Part shown: positions 31,671 to 43,345 of the stretch, one piece after another
Position numbering within the stretch: the stretch's first letter is position 1
Layout: each line of letters starts with the position of its first letter
Origin: Pseudovirgaria hyperparasitica
Lineage: Eukaryota; Ascomycota; Dothideomycetes; Acrospermales; Acrospermaceae
Length of the DNA stretch: 64,000 nt
Reading direction: 5' to 3'
Assembly (NCBI RefSeq): GCF_010093815.1
Contig: NW_022985565.1
Location: forward strand, 603,841-667,840
Made by a program: the position numbers and the translations under genes
Notes under the pieces: generated by a model
Databases searched by the model: none
Seen by the model: the letters and a program-made list of their open reading frames with translations, nothing else
Told to the model about the DNA's origin: nothing

Positions 31671-33085
31671 CTATGCCGCTCTTCGGCGTTTCATGAGTAC
31701 ACTCAGGGGCAAATCATCCTCATCGTAGAACTCGACGTCTTCGTCGACGCCGAAGTCGCGAAGTCGCTCACCCTCAGAATTCTTCCAGCCTTCTTCCCCA
31801 CTTGCACTTCCAGCATCGCTGAGCCCATCATCTTCGCTCTGTTCCGTGTCGATCTGCTTTTCAATGCGCTGTCGGAAAGGTCGCCTGCGGCGCATATCTT
31901 CTTCTTGGCGTTGTCGAAAAGCTTGGATCCTCATTTCCTCTGGTTCTTCGTCGTGGTCTCGTATCTCTCCTATGCTAGGGGCTGGCATGGACCGAAGTAC
32001 ACGATCTGGGTCTGGAGGAGGCCAGCTTTTGGCAGCGTCTTCGAAGCCATTCTCCTCGAACGAAACACCATCCTTGGCCTTTGGCGTCGCAGAGAAGGGC
32101 CAGAACCAGGCAATGATCTATATCTCAGTAGTCAGTACCTTCGCTATCAAATATTGGATGATGGCACACACATTCCATGTATTCATGCCTTGAGCAATGT
32201 TCTTGAAGATGCCGATATCGTACGGAAACTCTTGTCTCACGATCCTCACTTTTGACCCATCCGGTGCTGTAAGATAGCCACCAAGGTATCTTGCTCGTCT
32301 GAGAAGGGTCTCGTGGCGCTCTATCTCCCAGCCTTCAATGGTGGTAGTGTTGATAGCAAGTGACCATACCACCCGAATAAGCAAAATGGACAAAGCGAAA
32401 AGAGTGAACGTATTGACCACGACCAAAACAAAAAGATGTGCCAGTTTGAGTGGTGATGGTCCGTAGTACTGGCATTATTAGCACTACTGCGCTGTCTGTA
32501 GGCGTCTTTGTTTCACATACACTGGGGAGGTGGCGATTTTCCCATAGAATTGCTCCCCGCTGCCATATGAAGGTCATGAGATAAGACATTGCTGCTACAG
32601 CATATACCAAGAAACGCATGAAGTGCGGAAATGTTGTAAAAGATACGCAATTCGCCGTCCACGGACAGTGGTGATCCATCTTAGGTATACATCTGAACAC
32701 GTGAGCACTCTCATCTGGATTCATGGTAATGGAACGAACGCATTATATACCTTCCACATGTCTTGCAGTGGTGAGCTCGTGGGGGCTTGAAAGCTTCACA
32801 CCTGCGACACCAGCGCCCTCGCAATTTTCCAGAATGCGCTTCGAGCGATGCGATATCTGAAGGTTTGGTGTCCCAGTCTTTAGGTATGCCGCCAGGGTCT
32901 GTCGCGCATGCTCGAGCGTAGGATATCAATAGACATATCAAAAGACCATTGAATATCAGTAGCTCTTCAGTATTTAGTGGACGTGGTTCCAGATATAAGA
33001 ACAGTATTTGGGATGTGTACGCTAAGAAGAAGATGAGAACGAGCACGGCAGGAATCGCAAACGATCCGAGCTCAATCGCGGCCAT
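31671..33085 (-). CDS. PFA4: Palmitoyltransferase Pfa4 (DHHC family)
   Basis: This ER membrane S-acyltransferase is best known for palmitoylating chitin synthase Chs3 so that it can leave the ER. Exons 33085-32751, 32692-32521, 32468-32172 and 32117-31671 give 416 aa. Two transmembrane helices come first, then the Cys-rich domain CRRCEAFKPPRAHHCKTCGR joined by splicing to CIPKMDHHCPWTANCV, whose DHHC Cys is the acyl acceptor. Two more membrane helices follow, then a long acidic and Arg-rich cytosolic tail. The start is ATG 33085; the preceding GTG was ignored. It is divergent from ALG12. Confidence 0.92.
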
Positions 33086-33381
33086 CACAATCGCTCAGCT
33101 GTCACTCGAGACACCCAACATGTTTCATCGTTACGTGGGTTTGCGGAGTGAGAATCAAAGCTGCTTTAATTCTGCGAGCACGCAACTGCAAGAGTAAGGG
33201 ATAGCAGTCAAGGTTGTCATGGATATAAGCTACGTTGCCGAAACTGGTCCAAGCGTCATCATCCATAGAAATTGGAAGGATCTTTGGACTGCAACTTCAC
33301 CAGCTTCAATTTGCACTTTCATCGAAAGAATTCCAACTTTTGGTCATTCGAACTTTGGACACATGCTGTGAGACAGTCAAG
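33086..33381. promoter_or_regulatory. Divergent promoter PFA4 / ALG12
   Basis: 296 bp lie between the start codons of two ER membrane enzymes. No defined element is recognised. Confidence 0.45.
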
Positions 33382-35155
33382 ATGACCAATGTGAAGGAGA
33401 CACTCCTAGCAGTCGGCATTGTTGTTCCAGTAATCTTCCTTCACCTGTTGCTCGCACCATACACCAAGGTTGAAGAATCATTCAATACCCAAGCTATTCA
33501 CGACATCATATATCATGGCATTCCATATTCGGATGCTTCAGGATTTTTCGAACTTAAATACGATCACACATCTTACCCTGGCTCTGTTCCACGGACTTTT
33601 GTAGGCGCATTAGTGACCGCTGGCATCACGAGACCTTGGGTTTCGTTCGTCAAAACATCGGCAGATGTTCAGACGTTAGGTCAGTCTATTTCAGGGGACA
33701 AAATTGCAAACTTTGACAAGATCAAACAGCAAGAGCTGCTATTGGATTATACAACGGTTTAGCCATTGTCGCCTTCAAGGCCGCTGTGGACGCATCGTTT
33801 GGACGACTTGCTGGGATATGGTATTTGCTACTACAAGCTAGTCAGTTTCATGTGGTGTACTATGCCTCGAGACCTTTGCCAAATATGTTTGCGTTCGGAA
33901 TGAGTAAGTTCTCATAATAGTGTAGATGCTGTTGCCGTAACGGACCATAGGCACTATCGCCCTTCGCTCCCTACTTCTTGGGTACTCAACCCTAGATCGA
34001 TCGGCTGCTTCCAAACAGTACAGGCTTTGTTTGTATCTGTTGACCGTTGCTGGAATTATCTTCAGAGCCGAACTTGCAGTTCTCCTCACGACTGTCACCT
34101 TATATCTAATTACTCGGAAATCGATCTCCATAAAGGATGTCATCCTGCCAGCAGGTATTGCAGGAGTAACGATGGGTCTCTTGGTGACGGTAGCTGTAGA
34201 CTCATTCTTTTGGCAGCAAAGTCCGATTTGGCCCGAGCTAGCGGGATTCATCTTCAACACCATTCAAGGGCATTCCTCTGAATGGGGCGTCTCGCCTTGG
34301 TGGTTCTACTTTGGCAATTCCCTTCCCAAGATTTTACTGAATCCATTCACTTTCTTGGTTCTGATTCCTTTGGCATTGCTGAACCCGGCTCTGAGGCCAC
34401 GAAGTCTCGACATCTTGCTTCCTCCGACGGCTTTCGTTGCCATTTACAGCGTGTTACCCCATAAGGAGTGGCGATTCATCATATACATCGTCCCTCTGCT
34501 GACGACTATTGCATCAGCTGGAGCCTCCTGGATTTGGATACGGCGCTCAAAGACACTTATCAATCGACTTCTTGCTCTTGCCATGATCAGCAGCGTCGTT
34601 TTGTCTTTTGTAGGCTCGACTGCAATGTTAACGATCTCGAGCTGGAACTACCCAGGAGCAATAGCTATCACCAGACTCCATGGATTGGTAGGGAGTGAGA
34701 ACGCCATTATTCGAGTCCACCTGGACAATCTTTCGTGTCAGACTGGCGTTTCTCGTTTTCTCCAGAAGCGTACTGGGATCGAAAATCGTGCGATTGAATC
34801 GTCCCTCTCCAAAATCCAGAGCCAAACTGTGTGGGTGTACGATAAAACTGGTGATGAAGCTACACTTCTAAATCCTTCATTTTGGAACCAATTTGATTAT
34901 GCTCTAGTCGAACGTCCAGAGAAAACTATTGGGAAGTGGGAAGTTTTAGATACCATAGATGGGTTTTCCGGTGTTCGGATTGTGAAGCCGGGGGCTCACC
35001 TATTGCGGAGAGAATGTGCACCATCCAGTCTCCTCTGTCAACCTTTACGGTCTGCTGAGAGTTTTGTTAGGGAAAAAATTACCAAGGGATGGTGGATGGA
35101 TTTCAGCATGGAGCCGAAAATCCATATACTTAAGAAGCAAATAGACCAGAGCTAA
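33382..35155 (+). CDS. ALG12: Dolichyl-P-Man alpha-1,6-mannosyltransferase Alg12
   Basis: This GT22 ER membrane enzyme adds the eighth mannose to the lipid-linked N-glycan precursor. Exons 33382-33679, 33763-33903 and 33951-35155 give 547 aa. The luminal signature [19 protein letters not shown] with [14 protein letters not shown] follows the first membrane helix. [20 protein letters not shown] and later [14 protein letters not shown] are also typical. About ten hydrophobic helices are visible. The join at 33679/33763 is the least certain; the others follow conserved text. Confidence 0.9.
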
Positions 35156-35407
35156 CTCAGTGAATAATCTGTTATTGCCTCTTCTGCATCTACATGAAGC
35201 TTACTTAACAGCGATATACGACGTGAAACAAACGCGACATCACGTGAATATAAAATGTTGTGCACGGACCTCACTGATTTCTGATTAACAGCTACCTACT
35301 ACCTACTTAGTAAAGAGGCAACAGCCCACATCTCTCCCCACTACCTTATACCACCTTTCCTTCGCCTTGTCCCGCGATCATATCGATCGCAATCGGTAAT
35401 CTTCAAG

Positions 35408-38400
35408 ATGGCGAACAAAGGGCAAAATGATCTGTCCCAATTCAAGTATGCGGCCATGTCCAATTTGGTCCTCCAAGCGGACCGTCGATTCGTGTCGCGC
35501 CGGGGTGACGAAAACACTGGTGATCCGGAATCACTTGCCGGACGCATAACGATACATGACATGGGACAGCGTGGAGCGCGTGAAGATGCGCCGAAGCAAA
35601 AGGTTGACCGTGCGAACATACAAGAAGACGAAAGCATATTGCGACAGCAGAAGAAGCGAAAACGCGGTGAAGCTGAAGACCTCCGTGGTCAGCCTGTGCT
35701 GGGCCAGTCGGACTTCTTAGTTGAAGGTCTGAAATATAAACCTAGGACGCCCGCCACGCGATCTACATATGCCTTGATTACAACTATAGTGGGAAGAGCT
35801 TTGGGTGATGTACCAAACACCATGGTCATGAGCGCTGCAGACTTCGTGTTGGAAACTTTGAAAAATGAAGACATGAAAGATTTCGACAAGAAGAAAGAGG
35901 TGGATGAGGTTCTGGGTACATCACTGACCTCAAAAGAGTTCAACGAGCTCGTGAACTTAGGAAAGAAGATTACAGACTATGATGCGCAAGACGATGATGA
36001 TGAAGATGCTGTAGGAGAGGCTCCAACAGCTGGCCCTGGTGCGGATGGGACAGACACAAAGGCCCAGGACGCTCAAGACGAGGACATCAAATTTGACCAA
36101 AGGAATGGTGTCGCAGTCGTCTTTGGTGACGAGGACGACGAAGATGGACAGACATTCGAGGTCAGGGATGGTGATAGCTCAGATGAGGATGCAGAAGAGG
36201 ACGAAGCTACCGGACAAGATATACAGGCTGATGGCCTCCACGCGGACGAGGATGGTGATATTGTGTTCAATGTCAAAGCTAGCGACGATGACACAACGAC
36301 GAAGCTGGGTAAAGGTCTCATACCCGCACATGAGATCGATGCGTACTGGCTACAACGTCAGATCGGTCAAATATATCAGGACGCCCATGAACAGCAGGAG
36401 AAGACTCGAGAAGCACTTCAGATTATGTCTGGCGATGCCGACGAGGAAGAGGGAGAGAAGTCATTAAGAGAAATTGAAAATGATCTTATGGAATTGTTTG
36501 ACTATGAGCATGACGACTTTGTCGGCAAACTCGTTCTGAACAGAGACAGGATTGTTTGGATCACACGATGGCAACGAGCCGCTGGAGATGGCGATTCCCG
36601 GACGGCAGTTGAACGAGAGATGGTCGCGGCAGGGCATCGCGCCATCTTGAACGAGCTCAGAAGTAGAGACGAACAGGCGGTGGCAAAAAGTACTGCAGCG
36701 CCGAAGGGTCTGAAATTAGACCTCATGGATATCGATGTTCCATCACAAGATACCAAGATGGACGATGACCCAGCGCCACAAGTCTCGATAGACGACCTCC
36801 AGCCCCAAAAACTGATCGATCTGCAAAATCTGGTCTTCGAACAGGGTAACCATCTCAACACGAACCCAAGAATCACCCTACCTCAAGGCTCAGTGGAGCG
36901 CAAACACAAAGGTTACAGCGAGTACATTGTCCCGCCGCCTAAGCGTAAACGCGATGCAAATGAAGTGAGAAACATCCCGACATCTGACCTCCCTGATTGG
37001 GCGAGAGTGGGCTTCGGCTCTTCAAAAGAACTCAATCGCATCCAGACACGTTGCTATCCCACGGCTTTCAACGACGACGGAAACATGCTGATTTGTGCAC
37101 CAACTGGGTCCGGCAAAACTAATGTCGCCATGCTGACCATGCTAAGGGAGATTGGAAAGAATCGTAACCCTGAAACTGGCGAAATAGCCTTGGATAATTT
37201 CAAGATTGTATATATCGCTCCTCTGAAAGCTCTTGTGCAGGAGCAAGTAGGGAACTTTGGCAAGCGTCTGGAACCTTACGGCATAAGGGTATCTGAACTC
37301 ACTGGAGATCGGCAATTGACCAAAGCCCAAATCGCAGAGACACAGGTCATTGTAACGACGCCTGAGAAGTGGGACGTCATCACCCGCAAAGCAACTGACA
37401 CGAGCTACACCAATCTGGTCCGCCTCATATGTATCGATGAAATCCATCTTCTCCATGACGACCGTGGACCCGTGCTCGAAAGTATCGTTAGCCGTACCAT
37501 TCGCCGGATGGAGCAAACAGGGCACCCAGTTCGCCTCGTCGGTCTCAGTGCTACTCTTCCGAATTACAAAGATGTTGCGAACTTTCTCCGAGTCGACCCA
37601 AACAAAGGCATGTTTCATTTCGACGGTACTTTCAGACCTTGTCCCTTGGGTCAAGAGTTTGTTGGTGTAGCAGACAGAAGTCCGATCAAGCAGCTGCGGA
37701 CGATGAATGAAGTGTGCTACAACAAGATTCTAGATCAGACCGCTCAGAATTACCAGACTCTCGTCTTTGTTCATTCACGAAAAGAGACAGCCAAAACAGC
37801 CAAGTATATTCGTGATAAGGCCTTGGAAATGGAGACGATAGGTCAAATCATGCGTACAGACGCGGGGAGCTCGGAGATACTTAGGTCGGAGTCGGAATCA
37901 GTCCAGAACCCAGATCTGAAAGACGTCATGCAATATGGTTTCGGTATCCATCATGCTGGAATGAGCAGATCCGACCGAAATAAGGTCGAAGAGCTTTTCG
38001 CAGATGGACATCTTCAAGTGCTGGTTTGTACAGCGACCCTGGCTTGGGGTGTCAATTTACCGGCGCATACAGTCATCATCAAGGGGACCACAATTTATTC
38101 ACCCGAGAAAGGATCATGGGTGGAGCTTAGCCCGCAAGACGTTCTTCAGATGCTCGGGCGAGCTGGGCGGCCTCAGTACGACAGCTTCGGTCTTGGTATC
38201 ATTATCACCACGCAGGGCGAAATCCAGTACTATATCTCGCTCATGAACCAGCAGCTTCCGATCGAGTCTCAATTCATGAGCAAGCTGGCTGATAACCTTA
38301 ACGCTGAGATCGTTCTAGGCAGTATTCGCAATAGAAAAGAAGCTGTGGAATGGCTAGGCTATACATACCTGTTTGTTCGTATGCTCCGGTCGCCTGGTCT

Positions 38401-41400
38401 CTATGGTGTTGGTGCCGACTACGAGAATGACGACTTCTTGCTCCAAATCCGAGTCGATCTTGTTCACTCAGCAGCTACAGTTCTTGAGAAATGTGGTCTC
38501 GTCAAGTACGAGAAAAAGTCCGGAAAGCTGACACCAACTGAACTCGGACGAATCGCTTCCCACTACTACATCACTCATAACTCTATGCATACTTATAACC
38601 AACACATCCAACCATCCATCTCGACTATCGAGCTATTCCGCGTATTCGCTCTTAGCGAAGAATTCAAGTACATTCCAGTCCGCCAGGAGGAGAAATTGGA
38701 GCTTGCGCAACTTCTTAGCAAAGTGCCAATTCCGATCAAAGAGGGTATAGAAGAACCTCAAGCCAAGATCAATGTGCTTTTACAAGCCTATATTTCGAGG
38801 CTGAAGTTTGAAGGTCTGGCGCTCATGGCAGATCTTGTCTATGTGACTCAGTCCGCTGGTCGTATTCTTCGAGCGATCTTCGAAATCTCGCTAAAGAAAG
38901 GCTGGTCTTCCGTCACGAAGCTTACTCTCGACCTTTGTAAAATGGCTGAAAAGAGGATGTGGCCGACTATGTCTCCACTCAGACAATTCCCAAATGCACC
39001 ACGGGACATTGTTAGCAAAGCCGAACGTCTCGAAGTTCCCTTTAGTGCATTCTTTGACCTTGACCCACCACGTATGGGAGAGCTTCTTGGAATGCCGAGA
39101 CATGGAAAGGTTGCCTGTGACCTAATGGCCAAGTTTCCCAGGTTATCCATTACTGCACAAGCCCAGCCGATGACAAGATCGATGTTACGAGTCGACTTGA
39201 CGCTAACGCCAAACTTTATTTGGGACAATGAGGTTCATGGAGCTGCTGAAGGGTTCTGGATCCTCGTGGAGGACGTCGACGGCGAGGAGATTTTATTCCA
39301 CGACCAGTTTCTGCTGCGGCGAGAGTTCTCAGGCCCGGAAGATGAGCACCTAGTGGAATTCACCGTTCCGGTTACGGAGCCCATGCAACCACATATCTTC
39401 ATCACTGTCTTATCGGATCGATGGATGAATTCTGAATCTAAGATTGCTGTCTCGTTTCAAAAGCTTATCTTGCCAGGAAAGTTTCCTGCTCCCACGCCCC
39501 TCCTGGATCTACAGCCTCTGACCCTTTCGGCGTTCAAGGACCCAGAGTACCAGTCTCTCTTCGAAGGTTTTAATAAGTTTAACAAAGTACAAACGCAGAC
39601 CTTCAATTCTTTATTCAATACAGATGACAGTGTCTTCATTGGTGCTGCTACAGGTATTGGCAAGACTGTATGTGCGGAGTTCGCGATCTTGCGGCACTGG
39701 TCACGTAAAAGTGATCGTCGTGCAGTCTATATCGCCCCTAATCAAGAGCAAATCGACTCGCGTTTCCAGGACTGGAAGAAACGTTTGTCTGGCATTAAGG
39801 GTGGGAAAGAGATCGTAAAGCTCTCTGGCGACATGAATACCGACTTGAAAATACTCGAAAGAGGGAATCTCGTCCTTGCCACACCTCTCCAATGGGACTC
39901 TATCTCAAGGCAATGGCAGCGCCGAAAGAATGTGCAAAATGTCGGACTCTTCATCGCTGACGATGTGCACATGATTGGAGGCCATGGAGGCTTCATCTAC
40001 GAGATGATTGTCTCGCGTATGCATGCGATGTCGTTGCAACTCGAGTCCGAACTCAGAATCATCGGCTTAAGCGTCTCCCTCTCAGACGCACGGGATATCG
40101 GAGAGTGGATTGGTGCCAGCAAACATACAATCTTCAACTTCAGCCCACACGTTCGGGCAGTGCCGTTGGAGCTACACATACAAAGCTTCACGATACCACA
40201 TTTCCCTTCTTTGATGCTGGCAATGGCAAGGCCCGTATACCAATCAATCCTGCAGCTTTCACCGGATAAGCCAGCTATCGTCTTCGTTCCGAACCGAAAG
40301 CAGGCGCGCAATAGCTCATTAGACCTTCTTGCGCAATGTGTCGCAGACGATAATGTGGGAGATGACCCCTTCTTACATACAACCATCGAAGAACTCAATC
40401 CATTACTTGCTAAGATTAGTGAGCGAGCATTGGCCGAGTCGCTAACGCATGGCATCGGTTACTACCACGAAGCCTTGAGTTCATTTGATAAGAGAGCAGT
40501 CGAGCATCTCTTTAAAATTGGCGCCATCCAAGTCATGGTCGTGTCAAGAGACTCTTGCTGGGAGATTAATTCTACTGCTCATTTGGTGATCATCCAAGGC
40601 ACTCAGTACTACGAAGGCCGTGAGCACCGTTACATCGACTATCGCATCAGCGATGTGCTCCAGATGTTTGGTAAGGCCGGAAACCCAGGCAATGTTAAAG
40701 CAGCCAAGGGTGTCCTAATGGTGCCGGCCGTAAAGCGCGACTACTACAAGAAGTTTTTGAACGAGGCTTTACCAATCGAGTCGCATCTCCCTGACAATCT
40801 TCATGACGCTTTCGTTTCTGAGATCAGCACAAACATTATATCCTCTACACAAGATGCGCTCGACTGGGCAACGTACACATTCTTCTACCGTCGCCTTCTA
40901 GCTAATCCCAGCTTTTATGGCCTCCAGGATCCCTCTAGCAACGGGCTGAGTGGTTTCCTTTCTGATATCGTGGAGTTGACGCTCAAGCAATTGGCCGAAG
41001 CAAAGATCATAGAACACGATGAAGATGAAGACACTGTGGCCCCACTCAACGCTGCTATGATTGCAGCCTACTACAACATCTCCTTCGTTACCATGCAGAC
41101 CTTTCTCCTTTCCCTCACTAGCCGCACTAAGCTCAAGGGCATCCTCGAGATCATCTCGTCGGCTGTTGAGTTCGAGAACATCCAGATCCGTCGCCACGAG
41201 GACCGCATCCTTCGCCGAATATACGATCGCGTTCCAGTCAAGATGGCAGACGGAGACTTTAATACACCGCACTTCAAGGCGTTCATCTTGCTTCAAGCAC
41301 ACTTCTCCCGTATGCAACTCCCCGTCGACCTCGCCAAGGACCAAGAAGAAATCCTCAAGAAGGCACTCCCGCTATTGTCCGCCTGTGTCGATGTACTCTC

Positions 41401-42076
41401 TTCCGAAGGTCATCTGAATGCCATGAATGCCATGGAAATGTCGCAGATGACCGTACAAGCCATGTGGGACCGCGACTCTCCGCTCAAACAAATCCCCCAT
41501 TTCGATGATGAAGTAATCGACGCCTGCAAAAAGTTTGGCATAAACGACATCTTCGAGTTCATGGATGCCATGGATCCAAGCGAGAACAAGGACTACGAGA
41601 AGCTTATCAAGGCCATGGGTCTAGACAAGGAGCAGCTGAGCCGCGCAGCCAACTTCACAAACGAGTACTATCCAAACGTCGAGCTCGAGTTTGAGGTTCT
41701 CGAGCCGGAGAGCATCACATCGGGCGCACCGTCCCATCTCGGCATCAAAGTCACGCGTGAGATCGAAGAGGACGAGGAACCGAAGACGGAAGTCAGCGCA
41801 CCCTTCTTCCCCGTGCCGAAGACGGAGAACTGGTGGATCCTAGTAGGCGAAGAGAAGACGAAGAACCTGCTTGCGGTCAAGAGGATCACGTTTGGGCGCG
41901 AGTACAAGGGGAAGTTGGAGTATACGGTGCCGACGGCTGGCAAGCATGAGCTGACGCTGTATCTCATGAGCGACTGCTATGTCGGCATCGATCAGGCACC
42001 GACGTTTGAGGTCGACGTTGCCGAGGGAGAAGACGAGGACGAGGACGACGAGGATGAAGACGAGATGGAGGAATGA
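35408..42076 (+). CDS. BRR2: U5 snRNP RNA helicase Brr2
   Basis: Brr2 unwinds U4/U6 during spliceosome activation. A single 6669-bp exon encodes 2222 aa. The N-terminal region is acidic with an early MANKGQNDLSQFKYAAMSN block. The first Ski2-like cassette has Walker A APTGSGKT (about 562), DEIH (about 675), SATLPNY, HHAGM and QMLGRAGRPQ, then a Sec63 domain. The second cassette keeps GAATGIGKT (about 1411) but has ADDVH in place of DExH and degenerate later motifs, as in other Brr2 proteins, where it is thought to be regulatory. A second Sec63 domain and a Glu/Asp tail end the protein. Confidence 0.97.
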   Translation: MANKGQNDLSQFKYAAMSNLVLQADRRFVSRRGDENTGDPESLAGRITIHDMGQRGAREDAPKQKVDRANIQEDESILRQQKKRKRGEAEDLRGQPVLGQSDFLVEGLKYKPRTPATRSTYALITTIVGRALGDVPNTMVMSAADFVLETLKNEDMKDFDKKKEVDEVLGTSLTSKEFNELVNLGKKITDYDAQDDDDEDAVGEAPTAGPGADGTDTKAQDAQDEDIKFDQRNGVAVVFGDEDDEDGQTFEVRDGDSSDEDAEEDEATGQDIQADGLHADEDGDIVFNVKASDDDTTTKLGKGLIPAHEIDAYWLQRQIGQIYQDAHEQQEKTREALQIMSGDADEEEGEKSLREIENDLMELFDYEHDDFVGKLVLNRDRIVWITRWQRAAGDGDSRTAVEREMVAAGHRAILNELRSRDEQAVAKSTAAPKGLKLDLMDIDVPSQDTKMDDDPAPQVSIDDLQPQKLIDLQNLVFEQGNHLNTNPRITLPQGSVERKHKGYSEYIVPPPKRKRDANEVRNIPTSDLPDWARVGFGSSKELNRIQTRCYPTAFNDDGNMLICAPTGSGKTNVAMLTMLREIGKNRNPETGEIALDNFKIVYIAPLKALVQEQVGNFGKRLEPYGIRVSELTGDRQLTKAQIAETQVIVTTPEKWDVITRKATDTSYTNLVRLICIDEIHLLHDDRGPVLESIVSRTIRRMEQTGHPVRLVGLSATLPNYKDVANFLRVDPNKGMFHFDGTFRPCPLGQEFVGVADRSPIKQLRTMNEVCYNKILDQTAQNYQTLVFVHSRKETAKTAKYIRDKALEMETIGQIMRTDAGSSEILRSESESVQNPDLKDVMQYGFGIHHAGMSRSDRNKVEELFADGHLQVLVCTATLAWGVNLPAHTVIIKGTTIYSPEKGSWVELSPQDVLQMLGRAGRPQYDSFGLGIIITTQGEIQYYISLMNQQLPIESQFMSKLADNLNAEIVLGSIRNRKEAVEWLGYTYLFVRMLRSPGLYGVGADYENDDFLLQIRVDLVHSAATVLEKCGLVKYEKKSGKLTPTELGRIASHYYITHNSMHTYNQHIQPSISTIELFRVFALSEEFKYIPVRQEEKLELAQLLSKVPIPIKEGIEEPQAKINVLLQAYISRLKFEGLALMADLVYVTQSAGRILRAIFEISLKKGWSSVTKLTLDLCKMAEKRMWPTMSPLRQFPNAPRDIVSKAERLEVPFSAFFDLDPPRMGELLGMPRHGKVACDLMAKFPRLSITAQAQPMTRSMLRVDLTLTPNFIWDNEVHGAAEGFWILVEDVDGEEILFHDQFLLRREFSGPEDEHLVEFTVPVTEPMQPHIFITVLSDRWMNSESKIAVSFQKLILPGKFPAPTPLLDLQPLTLSAFKDPEYQSLFEGFNKFNKVQTQTFNSLFNTDDSVFIGAATGIGKTVCAEFAILRHWSRKSDRRAVYIAPNQEQIDSRFQDWKKRLSGIKGGKEIVKLSGDMNTDLKILERGNLVLATPLQWDSISRQWQRRKNVQNVGLFIADDVHMIGGHGGFIYEMIVSRMHAMSLQLESELRIIGLSVSLSDARDIGEWIGASKHTIFNFSPHVRAVPLELHIQSFTIPHFPSLMLAMARPVYQSILQLSPDKPAIVFVPNRKQARNSSLDLLAQCVADDNVGDDPFLHTTIEELNPLLAKISERALAESLTHGIGYYHEALSSFDKRAVEHLFKIGAIQVMVVSRDSCWEINSTAHLVIIQGTQYYEGREHRYIDYRISDVLQMFGKAGNPGNVKAAKGVLMVPAVKRDYYKKFLNEALPIESHLPDNLHDAFVSEISTNIISSTQDALDWATYTFFYRRLLANPSFYGLQDPSSNGLSGFLSDIVELTLKQLAEAKIIEHDEDEDTVAPLNAAMIAAYYNISFVTMQTFLLSLTSRTKLKGILEIISSAVEFENIQIRRHEDRILRRIYDRVPVKMADGDFNTPHFKAFILLQAHFSRMQLPVDLAKDQEEILKKALPLLSACVDVLSSEGHLNAMNAMEMSQMTVQAMWDRDSPLKQIPHFDDEVIDACKKFGINDIFEFMDAMDPSENKDYEKLIKAMGLDKEQLSRAANFTNEYYPNVELEFEVLEPESITSGAPSHLGIKVTREIEEDEEPKTEVSAPFFPVPKTENWWILVGEEKTKNLLAVKRITFGREYKGKLEYTVPTAGKHELTLYLMSDCYVGIDQAPTFEVDVAEGEDEDEDDEDEDEMEE

Positions 42077-43345
42077 AAACCGCCACATTTTGGCATTTCG
42101 TGGGGATATTTACACGTTGGGGTCGGGTGGTGTGGTGGATGTATGAGTAATAATTAGTTGACATGTCGCGGCGCAAGATAAAAGGGCGCGCTGGCATGAA
42201 AGTAAGAAATGTTTACATAGACAATACACAGAATTGCTTTTCTGTCGACCCCTCTCTTATCTACCCTACCTCCCTTCTCGCGTTTCCACGATCACGAACA
42301 AGCCCATCTTTCTGCATCGGCGCTGAATGGACCCTTGGTCCATTCATCCGTCCGGATGGGAAGGTGCTGGCGAAACCTCCTCAGGTTCAAGAATCAGTAT
42401 CCGTTTGTTTTTAAAGCTAGATATTACAATTAGTACAAAAGTGACTTTGAAAGGAAGCGTGGCAGTGTGATGGATCAGAACCTCGCCCGAGGGTGAATCT
42501 AACTGTACTGTACACGTTACCAACCCAAACATCGTTGAATATGATCGTTTGGCCAACACAGCCACGTCGCTTTGCATCGCATCGCATCGCAACATAGTTC
42601 CAAATGTGGTGCTTGATTGACCTGATGATTCTCACAATCTCCCGCTAGAAAGGAGGCAAGAAAGTGAGTAGGAATGCAAAGCAAAGCAAGGGACAGACAG
42701 ATAAACAAGGAAAAGATAATAGCACCCCCGGGACCCGCACCCGATGCCCTTCAGACTATATCTATACGCGTATATGCATACGTGCATATATTACACATGT
42801 GTGTGTAACAACGCATACGGGTTCCAGATTCATCAGGCGAGTTCTGGGCCTGGTCCTTGGTTCTAATGATGTTGCGTCATGGAGTGAGTATATTGGAACG
42901 ATATAGTCTAGAGGAATGGCAAATTCTGCGTGCCTTTGGTTTTGCGATAAGGATTGAGGGTTGAGAGGAGTGGTGAGTTTCTCTTCTAGTCAAAAGATGT
43001 GTAGGCTGTTAGGTGTGGGTGCGCTTTTGTCAAGGCTATAGCTATGTATGTATTAATATATGAGGTTATGCATAGTTTCACAGGGTGAGTCAGAGTAATC
43101 ATCTAAGGAATTCTTGGACGTTTGGATGAGACAGTACAGGGGAAATGATTGATCATTTGTTAGTGCTATTCATTCTAGATGACGACACACTTGGATGGTA
43201 GGCCACAGGGACCGCCTTTGTCATGCTCTTTGCGCTCTTGCGGGCTAGATCCATTCTCCTGGTTGTTCGTCGCTGCTGGCGTGGAAGTGGCCCTGTCGTT
43301 ACCACTGGCTGGTGGTGGTACGGGCTGCTTCTTCTGGCCATCTAG
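42077..43345. other. Intergenic, convergent 3' ends
   Basis: This 1.27-kb spacer lies between BRR2 and the WrbA-type gene. It has a GCATC pentamer array at 42574-42591 and an alternating TATACGCGTATATGCATACG tract around 42765-42795 that could adopt unusual DNA structure. No gene is seen. Confidence 0.5.
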
